A DNA stretch of 64,000 nt, taken from contig CAVPGJ010000005.1 in assembly GCA_963704005.1 (NCBI GenBank), positions 434,001-498,000 on the forward strand, read 5' to 3'. The notes beneath the pieces were generated by a model, which worked only from the letters and a program-made list of their open reading frames with translations, had not been told where the DNA came from and did no database searches. Below are positions 17,075 to 25,735 of this stretch, piece after piece. Source of the DNA: AC-32 sp963704005. GTDB taxonomy: Bacteria > Actinomycetota > Thermoleophilia > Gaiellales > Gaiellaceae. Numbering within the stretch: position 1 is the first letter of the stretch; every line of letters begins with the position of its first letter. A program made the position numbers and the translations under genes.

Positions 17075-18144
17075 CAGGCGGCCTTCGAGGTCCCGTCGCC
17101 GGCCTGCTCCACCGTCACCGTCTGGGCCGGCTCGCCCGGGAGCGCGTTCGCGCTCGCGCTGGTGACAAGGGCCTGGCCTCCTGCGCGCAGCCGGTCGGCG
17201 AGGATCCGCCTTCGCTCAGGATCGAGCTCGGAGAGCACGTCGTCGAGCAGGAGCAGCGGCCGCGTGCCGCGCCGTTCCTCGAGCAGCTCGGCCTCGCCGA
17301 GCAAGAGCGCCAGCACTGCCAGGCGCTGCTCGCCCTGCGACCCAAACGCACGGAGGTCGCGCCGGCCGGCGAGGACACCGATGTCGTCGAGGTGCGGGCC
17401 GAGCCCTGTCGTGCCACGCTCGAGGTCGCGATCGGTGCGCGCCTCGAGCTCGGCGGCGGTCGGCGACGTCCCCTCGTATGCCAGCTCTCCACCACCGAGC
17501 CCGAGCTCTTCGGCCCGCTCGTGGAAGCGTGGCCGCAACAGCTCGACCGTCTCCGTGCGCCCTTCGACCAGCTCGCCGCCCAGGCGGCTGACCTGCTCGT
17601 TCCATGGAGCAAGCGCGTCGCGGGAGGAGAGCCCCTGCGCCACGCGCCGCAGCGCAGCGTTGCGCTGGCCGACCGCAGCGCCGTACTCGGCCGAGAGCCC
17701 CGCACGGGCCGGCGAGAGCCGCCCCAGCACGCGGTCGAAATAGGCCCGCCGCGCGGCCGGCCCGCCCTTGACGACCACCAGCCGGTCGGGCGTGAAGACG
17801 AGCGTCGCGACCTCGCCCCGCAGCTGCTCGGCAGCCCGCAGCCGGGCGCCGTTCAGGCTGGCGCGCTTGCCGCTCCCCAGCTCGAGCGTCACCTCCAGCT
17901 CGACCGGCACGCCGGCGCGATCGCCGCGCAGCGCGATCCGGGCCGCGTCCCGCCCGAAGCGGACGAGCTGAGCGTCGGCCCGCGTTCGCGGCGAGAAGCC
18001 CTGCGTGCCCACGTGCAGCGACTCGAGCAGGTTCGTCTTCCCCGCCCCGTTCGGCCCCGTCACGAGCACGAGCCCCGGCTCCAGCCCGAGGTCGAGCTTG
18101 GCGTAAGAGCGGAAGTCCCGGAGAGAGACTGCGCCGACGATCAG
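17074..18144 (-). CDS. recF: DNA replication/repair ATPase RecF, unusual start
   Basis: About 356 aa SMC-like ATPase that helps load RecA at gaps. Walker A GPNGAGKTNLLESL (residues about 30-43), signature and Walker B LLLLDDVLSELDPERR near the C-terminus. The conserved N-terminus LIVGAVSLRDFRSY is in frame only from CTG 18144; the next in-frame GTG is inside the Walker region. Alternatively the gene starts at GTG 18157, lying in the 3' arm of a repeat hairpin, and one extra base in GGCAGG breaks the frame, giving MPRQLIVG... Downstream coupling to dciA by ATGA. Confidence 0.87.
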   Translation of the reverse strand: MIVGAVSLRDFRSYAKLDLGLEPGLVLVTGPNGAGKTNLLESLHVGTQGFSPRTRADAQLVRFGRDAARIALRGDRAGVPVELEVTLELGSGKRASLNGARLRAAEQLRGEVATLVFTPDRLVVVKGGPAARRAYFDRVLGRLSPARAGLSAEYGAAVGQRNAALRRVAQGLSSRDALAPWNEQVSRLGGELVEGRTETVELLRPRFHERAEELGLGGGELAYEGTSPTAAELEARTDRDLERGTTGLGPHLDDIGVLAGRRDLRAFGSQGEQRLAVLALLLGEAELLEERRGTRPLLLLDDVLSELDPERRRILADRLRAGGQALVTSASANALPGEPAQTVTVEQAGDGTSKAA

Positions 18145-18152
18145 CCTGCCGA

Positions 18153-18224
18153 GGCACCGCTTGCGGTGCCGTCCTCAGGGCGGTCGGGCTTTGCCCGGGC
18201 GCCCGTCTGAAATGACCGGTCGAC
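18153..18224 (-). repeat. Dispersed two-stem-loop repeat, long form, between dnaN and recF
   Basis: On the minus strand: TCGACCGGTCATTTCAGACG flank, stem-loop 1 (18204-18178; GGGCG and CGGGC arms around AAA), stem-loop 2 (18170-18153, GGCACCG-CAAG-CGGTGCC). A possible recF GTG lies in the last arm. Confidence 0.75.
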
Positions 18225-18238
18225 CGGCTGGATCGCGG

Positions 18239-19372
18239 CTACCCCGCCAGCCGAATCGGCATGATCAGGTACAGGAAGTCGTCGCCCTCGCCCTGGAGCA
18301 CGGCCGGGCGAAGCGGGCTGATCAGCTTCAGCCGCACCTGTTCGCCGGCGACGGAATCGATGCCGTCGCGCAGGAACTCGGCGTTGAAGCCGATCTCCAG
18401 CGCCTCGGCGCCGAACGAGACGGGCAGCGACTCGTGGGCCTCGCCGACGTCCTGGGTCTGCGCGGAGACCGTCAGCTCGCCGTCGGCGAAGCGCAGCCGC
18501 AGCGGCGAGTTCCGCTGGGCCATCACCGAGACGCGGCGGACCACGTCCAGCAGCTCCTCACGCGGCAGCGCCACCTCGTGCTCGAAGGTCTCGGGAACGA
18601 GCTGCTTGTAGTTCGGGAACTGCCCGTCGATGCGGCGGCTTGTCAGCCAGGCGCCGGCGGTGCCGAAGACGACCTGGTTCTCGTGGACGCCGAGCGCCAG
18701 CTTCTCGCCTTCGGCCGCGATCCGCGCCAGCTCGCCGAGCGCCCGTGCCGGCACGATCGCCTCCAGTTCCGGCACTGAGCCCTCCAGCACCGTCTCCTTG
18801 ACCGAGAGCCGGTAGGAGTCGGTCGCGGCCATCACCAGCTTCCCGGGCTCGAAGCGCATCAACACGCCGGTCAGGACGGGCCGCGACTCGTCGCGCGAGG
18901 CCGAGCGGCTGACGCGACCGACGGTATCGAGCACGGTCTCCCGGTCGACCTCGTGCAGCTCGATGCCCTTCGTCTCGGGCAACCGCGGAAAGTCCTCGGC
19001 GTTGTAGGTATGCAGCCGGTAGCTCGCCGTGCCGCAGCGGATCTCGACCGCTGCCTCTTCCGGCTTGTGCTCGACCGTGACCTCCGCCTCCGGCAAGAGC
19101 CGCGCAAGCTCGAGCAGCAGGCGGCCGGGCACGACCACGGAGCCTTCCGTCTCCACCTTCGCCTCCACCGCGGTGCGCAGCGAGACCTCCATGTCGGTCG
19201 CGGCCAGCTCGAGCTTTCCCTCGCCGGCGCTGAGCAGGATTCCGGACAGGATCTGCACGCTCGTCCGCGTCGAGACGCCGCGCGAGACGATCCCCAGCCC
19301 GCGCAGAAGCTCGTCGCGCGAGCCGGTCAGCTTGAGGGTTCCCTGGGCGACCACAGCTTCTGTTTCGATCAT
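18239..19372 (-). CDS. dnaN: DNA polymerase III sliding clamp (beta subunit)
   Basis: 377 aa, three tandem clamp folds. Recognisable parts are SVQILSGILLSA in domain 1, ESRPVLTGVLMRF in domain 2, and the terminal DFLYLIMPIRLAG, equivalent to the peptide-binding C-terminus of E. coli beta. The clamp encircles DNA and tethers polymerase. AAAGGA lies 9 bases before ATG 19372. Order dnaA-dnaN-recF is the conserved origin layout. Confidence 0.95.
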   Translation of the reverse strand: MIETEAVVAQGTLKLTGSRDELLRGLGIVSRGVSTRTSVQILSGILLSAGEGKLELAATDMEVSLRTAVEAKVETEGSVVVPGRLLLELARLLPEAEVTVEHKPEEAAVEIRCGTASYRLHTYNAEDFPRLPETKGIELHEVDRETVLDTVGRVSRSASRDESRPVLTGVLMRFEPGKLVMAATDSYRLSVKETVLEGSVPELEAIVPARALGELARIAAEGEKLALGVHENQVVFGTAGAWLTSRRIDGQFPNYKQLVPETFEHEVALPREELLDVVRRVSVMAQRNSPLRLRFADGELTVSAQTQDVGEAHESLPVSFGAEALEIGFNAEFLRDGIDSVAGEQVRLKLISPLRPAVLQGEGDDFLYLIMPIRLAG

Positions 19373-19527
19373 CTATGAAAGTCCTTTGTCGTAGTACATA
19401 GAGAGTGTGGACGACGGGGATGACGCCCCGGAGCGGCTCCGGCAGCGGCTTGGAGCTGTGGGCGCGAACTGGGGAGAACAGACGGTCTTCGACAGGGTCG
19501 CGTGGGGAAGACGGAACCGTCCACAGT
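19373..19527. other. dnaA-dnaN intergenic region with DnaA-box-like sites
   Basis: 155 bases without a gene. TGTGGACGA (19406-19414, complement TCGTCCACA) and CCGTCCACA (19517-19525) each share seven of nine bases with the actinobacterial DnaA box TTGTCCACA. Could be part of the origin or a dnaN control site. Confidence 0.45.
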
Positions 19528-20874
19528 TCAGCGCGCCTGCTTGACCCTCGCGGTCAACTCTTGCACCAGGTTGTACACAGAACGGTCCTCGCGAATCATG
19601 CGGGCGATCTTCGAGGTCGCGTGGATCACCGTGGTGTGGTCGCGGCCGCCGAACTGCTTGCCGATCTTCGGCAGCGACGAGTCGGTCAGCTCGCGCGAGA
19701 GGTACATCGCCACCTGACGTGGGTAGACGATGTTCTGCGAGCGCTTGTCGCCGCAGAGCTCCTGGAGCGAGAGCCCGAAGCGGTCGGAGACGAGCTCCTG
19801 GATGCTCTCGATCGTCACCTGCGGCACTTCGCCCTGCGGGAAGACGTCCTTGAGCACGTCCTGCGCCAGTTCCTCGCTCATCGGCCGGCCGGTCAGCGAC
19901 GAGAAGGCGACGACCCGCGTCAGCGCGCCCTCGAGCTCGCGGATGTTGGACGAGATGCGCCCGGCGATGAACTCGAGCACCTTCGGGTCGGGGATGTGGA
20001 TCCCGTCGGTCTTGACCTTCTTGCGGAGGATCGCGATCCGCGTCTCGAGGTCGGGCGGCTGGATGTCGGTGATCAGGCCCCACTCGAACCGCGAGCGCAG
20101 CCGATCCTCGAGGGTGGAGATCTCGCGCGGCGGGCGGTCGGACGAGATCACCAGCTGGCCGCCGGCCTCGTAGATCGAGTTGAAGGTGTGGAAGAACTCC
20201 TCCTGGATCCGCTCCTTGTGCTCGAAGAACTGGATGTCGTCGATCAGGAGCAGGTCGTAGGCGCGGTAGCGCTGCTTGAAGCCCTCGATCCGCTTGTCGC
20301 GCAGGGCGTTGATGAAGTCGTTCATGAAGGTCTCGCTCGTCACGTAGCGCACGGAGAGCTCGCTCTGGTGCTCGCCGACGTACTGGGCGACCGCCTGCTG
20401 CAGGTGCGTCTTGCCGAGCCCGGTGCCGCCGTAGATGAAGAGTGGGTTGTAGGCCTGCGCGACGGCTTCGGCGACGGCGAGTGCAGCCGCGTGCGCAAAG
20501 CGGTTCGAGGAGCCGATCACGAACGAGTCGAAGGTGTATTTCGGGTTGAGCCCGGCGGCGAGCATCTCGCGCCGCTGTTCCTCGGGCGGGGTCGCGGTGC
20601 GCTTCTCCTTCGAGGGCACGATCGAGAGCTGCACCTGGCGCTCATGGCCGGTCGCGTCGCCGACGGCAGCGCGGATCAGGCCGAGGAAATGGCCCTCGAT
20701 CCAGTTGCGTGTGAAGTCGTTCGGGACCGAGAGGACGAACTCGTCGTCGGTCAGCTCGAGCCCCCCCACGTGGTCGAACCACGTGCGGTAGGTCGTCTCG
20801 TTGAGGGCACCCCTGAGCCGACTAGACACCTCGCCCCACAGGCTTTCCGCAGTCAGCTCAATTGGGGGCTCCAC
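19528..20874 (-). CDS. dnaA: Chromosomal replication initiator protein
   Basis: 448 aa from GTG 20874 (AAGGAG 12 bases upstream); longer in-frame extensions are low-complexity and not family-like. Domain I begins ESLWGEVSSRLRG. The AAA+ domain has Walker A GGTGLGKTHL and Walker B LLLIDDIQFF; the C-terminal box-binding domain has GGRDHTTVIHA. The linker domain II is short. It melts the origin and loads helicase. Confidence 0.96.
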   Translation of the reverse strand: MEPPIELTAESLWGEVSSRLRGALNETTYRTWFDHVGGLELTDDEFVLSVPNDFTRNWIEGHFLGLIRAAVGDATGHERQVQLSIVPSKEKRTATPPEEQRREMLAAGLNPKYTFDSFVIGSSNRFAHAAALAVAEAVAQAYNPLFIYGGTGLGKTHLQQAVAQYVGEHQSELSVRYVTSETFMNDFINALRDKRIEGFKQRYRAYDLLLIDDIQFFEHKERIQEEFFHTFNSIYEAGGQLVISSDRPPREISTLEDRLRSRFEWGLITDIQPPDLETRIAILRKKVKTDGIHIPDPKVLEFIAGRISSNIRELEGALTRVVAFSSLTGRPMSEELAQDVLKDVFPQGEVPQVTIESIQELVSDRFGLSLQELCGDKRSQNIVYPRQVAMYLSRELTDSSLPKIGKQFGGRDHTTVIHATSKIARMIREDRSVYNLVQELTARVKQAR

Positions 20875-20916
20875 GCCGCCGGCAGGCTCCTTCTCGGGGG
20901 GTCGCGCGAGCGACCG

Positions 20917-20922
20917 AGCATA
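20917..20922 (-). promoter_or_regulatory. -10 hexamer of dnaA
   Basis: TATGCT on the minus strand about 43 bases before the dnaA GTG; the leader would contain the 20900-20915 hairpin and an AAGGAG ribosome site. Confidence 0.35.
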
Positions 20923-21159
20923 GCAGCGCTTCGGCTCCCGCTCAACGGCCTCCTCCGGCTCCCTCCCCTGGCCCTTCCATGCCTCAAAAAGCGTACGATT
21001 TGCAGGGAGAACGGCACGCTCCCCACCACTCTCCACAGGTGTGGACGGTCTTGCCGGACCTGGCGACGCACACACCCGAGCAACCCCTGCTCAGGGCGTC
21101 TTTCCGGGGTTGATTCTGTGCCCATTTCTCTGTGGAGAAGTGACCTCTTCCACCTTGTC

Positions 21160-21165
21160 TATACT
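21160..21165 (+). promoter_or_regulatory. -10 hexamer of the rpmH operon
   Basis: TATACT about 50 bases before the rpmH GTG. The -35 is unclear (GTGACC at 21140 gives a short 14-base spacer). Confidence 0.4.
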
Positions 21166-21214
21166 TGCTCGACGCCGCCCTCCGTCCGGGCGGCTCTTCT
21201 TCCTTCTTCGACTC

Positions 21215-21349
21215 GTGAAACGGACCTATCAGCCCAACGTGCGCAGGCGAAAGCGGAAGCACGGTTTCCGTGCCCGCATGTCCACGCGCGCCGGCCGGGC
21301 CATTCTCAAGCGCCGGCGGGCCAGGGGCCGCAAGCGCCTCTCCGCGTAG
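21215..21349 (+). CDS. rpmH: Ribosomal protein L34
   Basis: 44 aa, starting at GTG with MKRTYQPNVRRRKRKHGF and ending RGRKRLSA, which is the L34 pattern over its full length. Component of the 50S subunit. First gene of the rightward origin operon; its TAG overlaps the rnpA GTG (TAGTG). Confidence 0.96.
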   Translation: MKRTYQPNVRRRKRKHGFRARMSTRAGRAILKRRRARGRKRLSA

Positions 21350-21693
21350 TGCCCCGCCACCGACTCTCGCGCTCGCGGGACTTCGACGCCGTCTACCGGC
21401 ACGGCCGCTCGGTCTCGACCCGCTTCCTCGTCCTCTACTGGTTCGCGCGCGAGGACGGCGACGAGGGCGCGCGCCTCGGTCTCGCGGTGCCGAAGGCCGT
21501 GGGCACGGCGGTCGTTCGCAACCGGATCAAGCGCCGGCTGCGCGAGATCTTCAGCGCCCGCTCGCAGGAGTTGCCGCAGAACCAGGACTACGTGCTCGTC
21601 GTGCGCCCCGGCCTCGCCGAAGCGGCCGAGAGCCGCGGCTTCGACTGGCTGACCGAGCGCGTCGAGGAGATCCTCGGCAAGGCCGCAGCATGA
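21349..21693 (+). CDS. rnpA: Ribonuclease P protein component
   Basis: 114 aa from GTG 21349. Begins PRHRLSRSRDFDAVYRHGRS and has the RNR-type motif AVVRNRIKRRLRE that binds the RNase P RNA; assists 5' maturation of tRNAs. Overlaps yidD by ATGA. Confidence 0.94.
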   Translation: MPRHRLSRSRDFDAVYRHGRSVSTRFLVLYWFAREDGDEGARLGLAVPKAVGTAVVRNRIKRRLREIFSARSQELPQNQDYVLVVRPGLAEAAESRGFDWLTERVEEILGKAAA

Positions 21694-21938
21694 GGTACGC
21701 ATTGCGGGTCCCCACCTATGCCGGCCTGGGGCTGGTCTACCTCTACCGCTGGACGCTCGGCGTCTTCTGGGGCGGCCGCTGCAAGTACCACCCGAGCTGC
21801 TCGCAGTACGCGCTCGACGCGCTGCGTCACTACGGGCTCGTCCGCGGGTCGATCCTCGCCGGCTGGCGCCTGGTGCGCTGCAACCCCTGGAGCCACGGCG
21901 GGGTCGACTATGCCGAGCAGCAGAGGCTCTTCCGATGA
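21690..21938 (+). CDS. yidD: Membrane protein insertion efficiency factor YidD
   Basis: 82 aa. The family signature is present: CKYHPSCSQYALDALRHYG with conserved cysteines, then GWRLVRCNPWSHGGVD. Small protein aiding YidC-dependent insertion; a conserved neighbour of rnpA and yidC. Overlaps yidC by 4 bases. Confidence 0.94.
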   Translation: MRYALRVPTYAGLGLVYLYRWTLGVFWGGRCKYHPSCSQYALDALRHYGLVRGSILAGWRLVRCNPWSHGGVDYAEQQRLFR

Positions 21939-22807
21939 TCGTCGCCTCGCCGCTCACGCCGCTCGAGAACATCCTCCGCTCGGTCCTCGACTGGCTGCAC
22001 GCGCCCGACCATTTCCCGAGCCTGACCTGGGCCTGGGCGATCGTCGCGCTGACGCTGATCGTGCGGCTGCTGCTCGTCCCGCTGATGGTCAAGCAGATCC
22101 ACTCGATGCAGAACCTGCAGCGGCACGCGCCGCAGATGAAGGAGATCCAGCGCAAGTACAAGGACGACAAGCAGCGCAAGCAGGAAGAGCTGATGAAGTT
22201 CTACCGGGAGAACAAGATCAACCCGGCCGCGTCCTGCTTCCCGCTACTGGCGCAGTTCCCGGTCTTCATCTCGCTCTACCTGGTTCTGCGGAAGTTCTCC
22301 CACCACCCGCCTTGCCCCGGCCACCCGCTGAACCCGAACTTCTGCGTCGAGCGCGGCGACTTCTCCTGGCTGCACAACTTCGTGCCGAACATTGCCGCGC
22401 CGGCGAGCTCGCACTGGTCCGGCTACGTGCTGCTCGTGCTCTACGTGGTCACGCAGATCGTCTCGACGCTGCTGATGTCCTCGACGATGGACAAGTCGCA
22501 GCGGATCATGTTCCTGGTCCTGCCGCTCGCCTTCGTCTTCCTGTTCATCAACTTCCCAACCGGTCTCGTCCTCTACTGGGTCACGACGAACCTGTGGACC
22601 GTCGGCCAGGGGTTGATCACGCGGAGGATGATGCCGAAGGCCCAGCCGCCTCCGAAGCGCACGTCGCGCACGCCGCCGAAGGAGGAGAGCCCTGCGCAGG
22701 ACGGGGCGCCGGAACACTCACCCGCTCCGGCTCCGGCTGCGGCGGCTGTTTCCACCACCCCGCGGAAGGTGCGACGCAAGAAGAAGAAGGGCGGTGCGCG
22801 ACGGTGA
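21935..22807 (+). CDS. yidC: Membrane protein insertase YidC/Oxa1
   Basis: 290 aa without the large periplasmic domain of Gram-negative YidC, the Gram-positive form. Membrane segments near residues 25-50, 105-120, 165-185 and 205-235; ALTLIVRLLLVPLMVKQ contains the conserved Arg of the hydrophilic groove. The C-terminal 55 residues are Pro/Ala-rich and end in a Lys/Arg cluster (RRKKKKGGARR) likely to contact ribosomes. Confidence 0.94.
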   Translation: MIVASPLTPLENILRSVLDWLHAPDHFPSLTWAWAIVALTLIVRLLLVPLMVKQIHSMQNLQRHAPQMKEIQRKYKDDKQRKQEELMKFYRENKINPAASCFPLLAQFPVFISLYLVLRKFSHHPPCPGHPLNPNFCVERGDFSWLHNFVPNIAAPASSHWSGYVLLVLYVVTQIVSTLLMSSTMDKSQRIMFLVLPLAFVFLFINFPTGLVLYWVTTNLWTVGQGLITRRMMPKAQPPPKRTSRTPPKEESPAQDGAPEHSPAPAPAAAAVSTTPRKVRRKKKKGGARR

Positions 22808-23501
22808 GACAACGCTTGTGACCGAGGCGCTGCAGGTCGAGGCGAGCGGCGAGACCGTCGGCGAGGCGAAGTGGACGGCGCTGCGGGAGCTGGAGAAGCT
22901 CCAGCCGGGGATCGACAAGGCCGCGGTTCGCTTCCAGGTGCTGACGGAGGGCGAGCGCGGGCTGCTCGGCGTCGGCTTCGCGCCGGCGCGCGTCATCGCA
23001 ACCGTCGACCCCGACGCGGTGGTCGCCGAGGCTCCGCCCGCCGAGGACGACAGCGAGCTCGGCGGCGAGGTCCGCGAGATCCTCGACCGGATCCTGGAGG
23101 CGATCGGCATCCGCGCGCGGATCGAGATCCGGGAGGACGACGAGACGCTTCTGGCCACGATCGCCGGCGGCGAGCTCGGGCTCGTGATCGGCAAGCACGG
23201 GCAGACGATCGACGCGATCCAGTACCTGATCAACGCGATTCTCTGGCGCGGGCAGGGCGACGAGCGCAAGCCGGTCGTCATCGACGCTGCGGGCTACCGG
23301 GCCCGGCGGGAGGCGACGCTCGATTCGCTCGCGGTGCGGAGCGCCGAACGGGCGGCTTCGTCCGGGCGGGAGGTCGAGCTCGACCCGATGACGGCGGTCG
23401 AGCGGAAGATCGTGCATGTGCGCCTGAAGGAGTTCCCGGGCGTGACCACGCGCAGCGAGGGCACCGAGCCCAACCGCTTCGTCGTGATCGAGCCTGAGTG
23501 A
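22794..23501 (+). CDS. jag: RNA-binding protein Jag/KhpB (Jag-N, KH, R3H)
   Basis: 235 aa from GTG 22794 (GTG 22818 is an alternative that would remove the overlap with yidC). Jag-N domain (about 12-60: VEASGETVGEAKWTALREL), an acidic linker, a KH domain with GLVIGKHGQTIDAIQYL, and a C-terminal R3H domain (MTAVERKIVH..). Binds RNA and influences cell elongation/division in Gram-positives. Stop overlaps rsmG start. Confidence 0.92.
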   Translation: MRDGETTLVTEALQVEASGETVGEAKWTALRELEKLQPGIDKAAVRFQVLTEGERGLLGVGFAPARVIATVDPDAVVAEAPPAEDDSELGGEVREILDRILEAIGIRARIEIREDDETLLATIAGGELGLVIGKHGQTIDAIQYLINAILWRGQGDERKPVVIDAAGYRARREATLDSLAVRSAERAASSGREVELDPMTAVERKIVHVRLKEFPGVTTRSEGTEPNRFVVIEPE

Positions 23502-24073
23502 TCGAGCGGTGGCTCGAAGCGCTTGTCGCGACTCCTGGGTTGACCTCGCTTCGCGGCGACGAGGCGCGGCGGGTGTTACTCGAGGACAGCCTGCGGGCGG
23601 TCGAGGTTGTGCGGGCCTTTGACGGACCGATCGTGGACGTCGGCTCCGGCGGCGGCGCGCCGGGGATCCCGCTGGCGGTGGAGCTGCCGGAGCGTGAGGT
23701 GACGCTGCTCGAGTCGAGCCGGCGCAAGTGCGACTTCCTCGAGCGCTGGGCCCGCGAGCTGCCGAACGCGCGGGTCGTCTGCGGCCGCGCCGAGGAGCAG
23801 CCGGTGGACGCCTGGGGAGTCGCGGTCGCGAAGGCGCTCGCGCCGCCGCCCGTGGCCGCCGAGTGGTGCCTGCCGCTGGTCGTGCCGGGGGGTGCCGCGA
23901 TCCTCTTCGCCGGCTCGAGCGCCGAGGCCGAACGGGTCGCGCGGGTCGCCGAGAAGCTCGGCGGCGAGCTTGCGGAGTCGCCGCCGGGGCTCCTCGTCCT
24001 GCGCAAGGTCTCGCCCACTCCTGACGGCTTTCCGCGCCGTCCGGGCGTGGCCAGGAAACGTCCGCTGTCGTAG
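23498..24073 (+). CDS. rsmG: 16S rRNA (guanine-N7) methyltransferase RsmG
   Basis: 191 aa from GTG 23498. SAM-binding motif VDVGSGGGAPGIPLAV, the second motif VTLLESSRRKCDFLERW, and VAKALAPPPVAAEW are characteristic. Methylates G527 of 16S rRNA (E. coli numbering). Somewhat short, lacking part of the usual N-terminal helices. Confidence 0.92.
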   Translation: MIERWLEALVATPGLTSLRGDEARRVLLEDSLRAVEVVRAFDGPIVDVGSGGGAPGIPLAVELPEREVTLLESSRRKCDFLERWARELPNARVVCGRAEEQPVDAWGVAVAKALAPPPVAAEWCLPLVVPGGAAILFAGSSAEAERVARVAEKLGGELAESPPGLLVLRKVSPTPDGFPRRPGVARKRPLS

Positions 24074-24074
24074 C

Positions 24075-24080
24075 TAGCGT
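24075..24080 (+). promoter_or_regulatory. -10 hexamer of parA (leaderless type)
   Basis: TAGCGT ends exactly 6 bases before the parA ATG. Confidence 0.4.
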
Positions 24081-24086
24081 GGCCGT

Positions 24087-24842
24087 ATGCCCGGACGGGT
24101 GTATGCGCTTGCCAACCAGAAGGGCGGCGTCGGCAAGACGACGACCGCGATCAACCTCGCGGCCTGTCTCGCCGAGGCCGGCGAGCGCACGCTCGTCGTC
24201 GACCTCGACCCGCAGGCCAACGCGACTTCCGGGCTCGGAGAGAAGGCCAACGGCAGCTCGTCGCTCGACCTTCTGGACGGCGTCTCGCTCGAGCGGCTCG
24301 CCAGGCCGACGCGGTTCCCGCGCCTGGAGCTCGTGCCTTCGAAGCCGGAGCTGGCCGGCGCGGCGGTCGAGCTCTCGCGCCGCTCGGACGGCGAGCGGTA
24401 CCTGGCCGAGTCGCTCGCCCGTGCAGGCGAGGAGTACGCCTTCGTCTTCGTCGACTGCCCGCCGTCGCTCGGGCCGCTGACGGTCAACGCGCTGGCCGCG
24501 GCCGATCGCGTGCTCGTCCCGGTGCAGGCCGAGTACTACGCGCTCGAGGGTCTGGCGCAGCTCGTCGGATCGGTCGAGCTCGTGCGCTCTCGGTTGAACC
24601 CGCGCCTCGCGATCGGCGGCGTGATCCTGACCATGGTCGACCGGCGCACGCGCCTGGCCGCCGACGTCTCGGACGAGGTGCGCCGGCACTTCGGCGAGCT
24701 CGTCTTCAAGACGGCCGTGCCGCGCTCGGTACGTGTGGCGGAGGCTCCCAGCCACGGCCTGCCCGTGACCTCCTACGACCGCGACTCGGCCGGCGCCGAC
24801 GCGTACTGGAAGGTGGCGATGGAGCTTGTCGGCCGTTCCTGA
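24087..24842 (+). CDS. parA: Chromosome-partitioning ATPase ParA/Soj
   Basis: 251 aa. Deviant Walker A KGGVGKTTTAINLA, Walker A' LVVDLDPQANATSGLG and Walker B FVFVDCPPSLGPLTVNAL. Works with ParB and parS to segregate origins. Overlaps parB by 17 bases. Confidence 0.95.
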   Translation: MPGRVYALANQKGGVGKTTTAINLAACLAEAGERTLVVDLDPQANATSGLGEKANGSSSLDLLDGVSLERLARPTRFPRLELVPSKPELAGAAVELSRRSDGERYLAESLARAGEEYAFVFVDCPPSLGPLTVNALAAADRVLVPVQAEYYALEGLAQLVGSVELVRSRLNPRLAIGGVILTMVDRRTRLAADVSDEVRRHFGELVFKTAVPRSVRVAEAPSHGLPVTSYDRDSAGADAYWKVAMELVGRS

Positions 24843-25671
24843 GAAACGACGTGGCCTCGGCCGCGGCCTCGAGCTGCTGGTCGGCGGCGAGGCGAGCTCG
24901 GAGCTCGCGCACCTGCCGCTCGAGACGATCCACGCGAACCCGCGCCAGCCGCGGAAGCGCTTCGACCACGAGTCGACGAGCGCGCTGGCGGACTCGATCC
25001 GCTCGCAGGGGCTGGTCCAGCCGGTCGTCGTGCGGCCGCGCCCGGCGGGCGGCTTCGAGCTGATCGCCGGCGAGCGCCGCTGGCGGGCGGCTCGCGAGGC
25101 CGGGGTGCCGACCGTGCCGGCGGTCGTGCGCGAGGCCGACGACCGCGACTCGCTCCTGCTCGGCCTGGTCGAGAACGTCGCCCGCGAGGAGCTCTCGGCG
25201 GTCGAGGAGGCGCGGGCCTACGCGCTGCTGATGGACGAGTTCGGCCTCTCGCTCGGCGAGCTCGGCGAGCGGGTCGGCAAGGCCAAGCCGACCGTCTCCA
25301 ACCGGCTGCGGCTGCTCGAGCTTCCGGACGACCTGCTCGGACTCGTGGAGCGCGGCGAGCTCTCCGAGGGCCATGCGCGCGCGGTGCTGGCGGTGCCGGA
25401 CAACGAGGGACGCCGCCGGCTGGCGCGGCAGATCGTCCGGCGCGGGATGTCGGTGCGCGCCGCCGAGCGAGCCGCGCGCTGGGCGGGCGCGAAGACGAAG
25501 CCGCGCAAGGTCGCGAAGGTCGATCCGGCGCTCGCGACGCGCGTCCGAGAGGCCGCCGAGCGGGTCACCGGATTCACCGCACGCGTCCGTGCAGGGTGGC
25601 TCGAGATCTCGTTCATGGACGAAACGGAGCTCGAGGAACTGGCCGAAGTCCTGGAGCGCCTCACCGTCTAG
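24826..25671 (+). CDS. parB: Chromosome-partitioning protein ParB/Spo0J
   Basis: 281 aa from TTG 24826 inside the parA end. Starts EKRRGLGRGLELLVGG, has the CTP-binding core with NPRQPRKRFD and GERRWRAAREAG, and a helix-turn-helix around VGKAKPTVSNRLRLLELPD. The C-terminal dimerisation part is short. No parS site (TGTTTCACGTGAAACA) was found by eye in this window. Confidence 0.94.
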   Translation: MSAVPEKRRGLGRGLELLVGGEASSELAHLPLETIHANPRQPRKRFDHESTSALADSIRSQGLVQPVVVRPRPAGGFELIAGERRWRAAREAGVPTVPAVVREADDRDSLLLGLVENVAREELSAVEEARAYALLMDEFGLSLGELGERVGKAKPTVSNRLRLLELPDDLLGLVERGELSEGHARAVLAVPDNEGRRRLARQIVRRGMSVRAAERAARWAGAKTKPRKVAKVDPALATRVREAAERVTGFTARVRAGWLEISFMDETELEELAEVLERLTV

Positions 25672-25735
25672 CCGAATCTCGGGAGCGGGGCCGCGCCGCA
25701 CCGAGATCTGCAGTAGGCGAGAATCGACCGGCGTC

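Larger units (their letters stand above)
20875..21214. other. Probable oriC (dnaA-rpmH intergenic region)
   Basis: 340 bases without a gene between the divergent dnaA and rpmH operons, where gene direction switches from left to right. DnaA-box-like sites: TCTCCACA (21030-21037), TGTGGACGG (21040-21048, inverted and almost adjacent), TGTGGAGAA (21131-21139, complement TTCTCCACA, one mismatch to TTATCCACA). The part from about 21110 to 21170 is the most AT-rich stretch. Also holds the dnaA promoter and a leader hairpin (GGTCGC-GCGA-GCGACC, 20900-20915). Confidence 0.6.
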
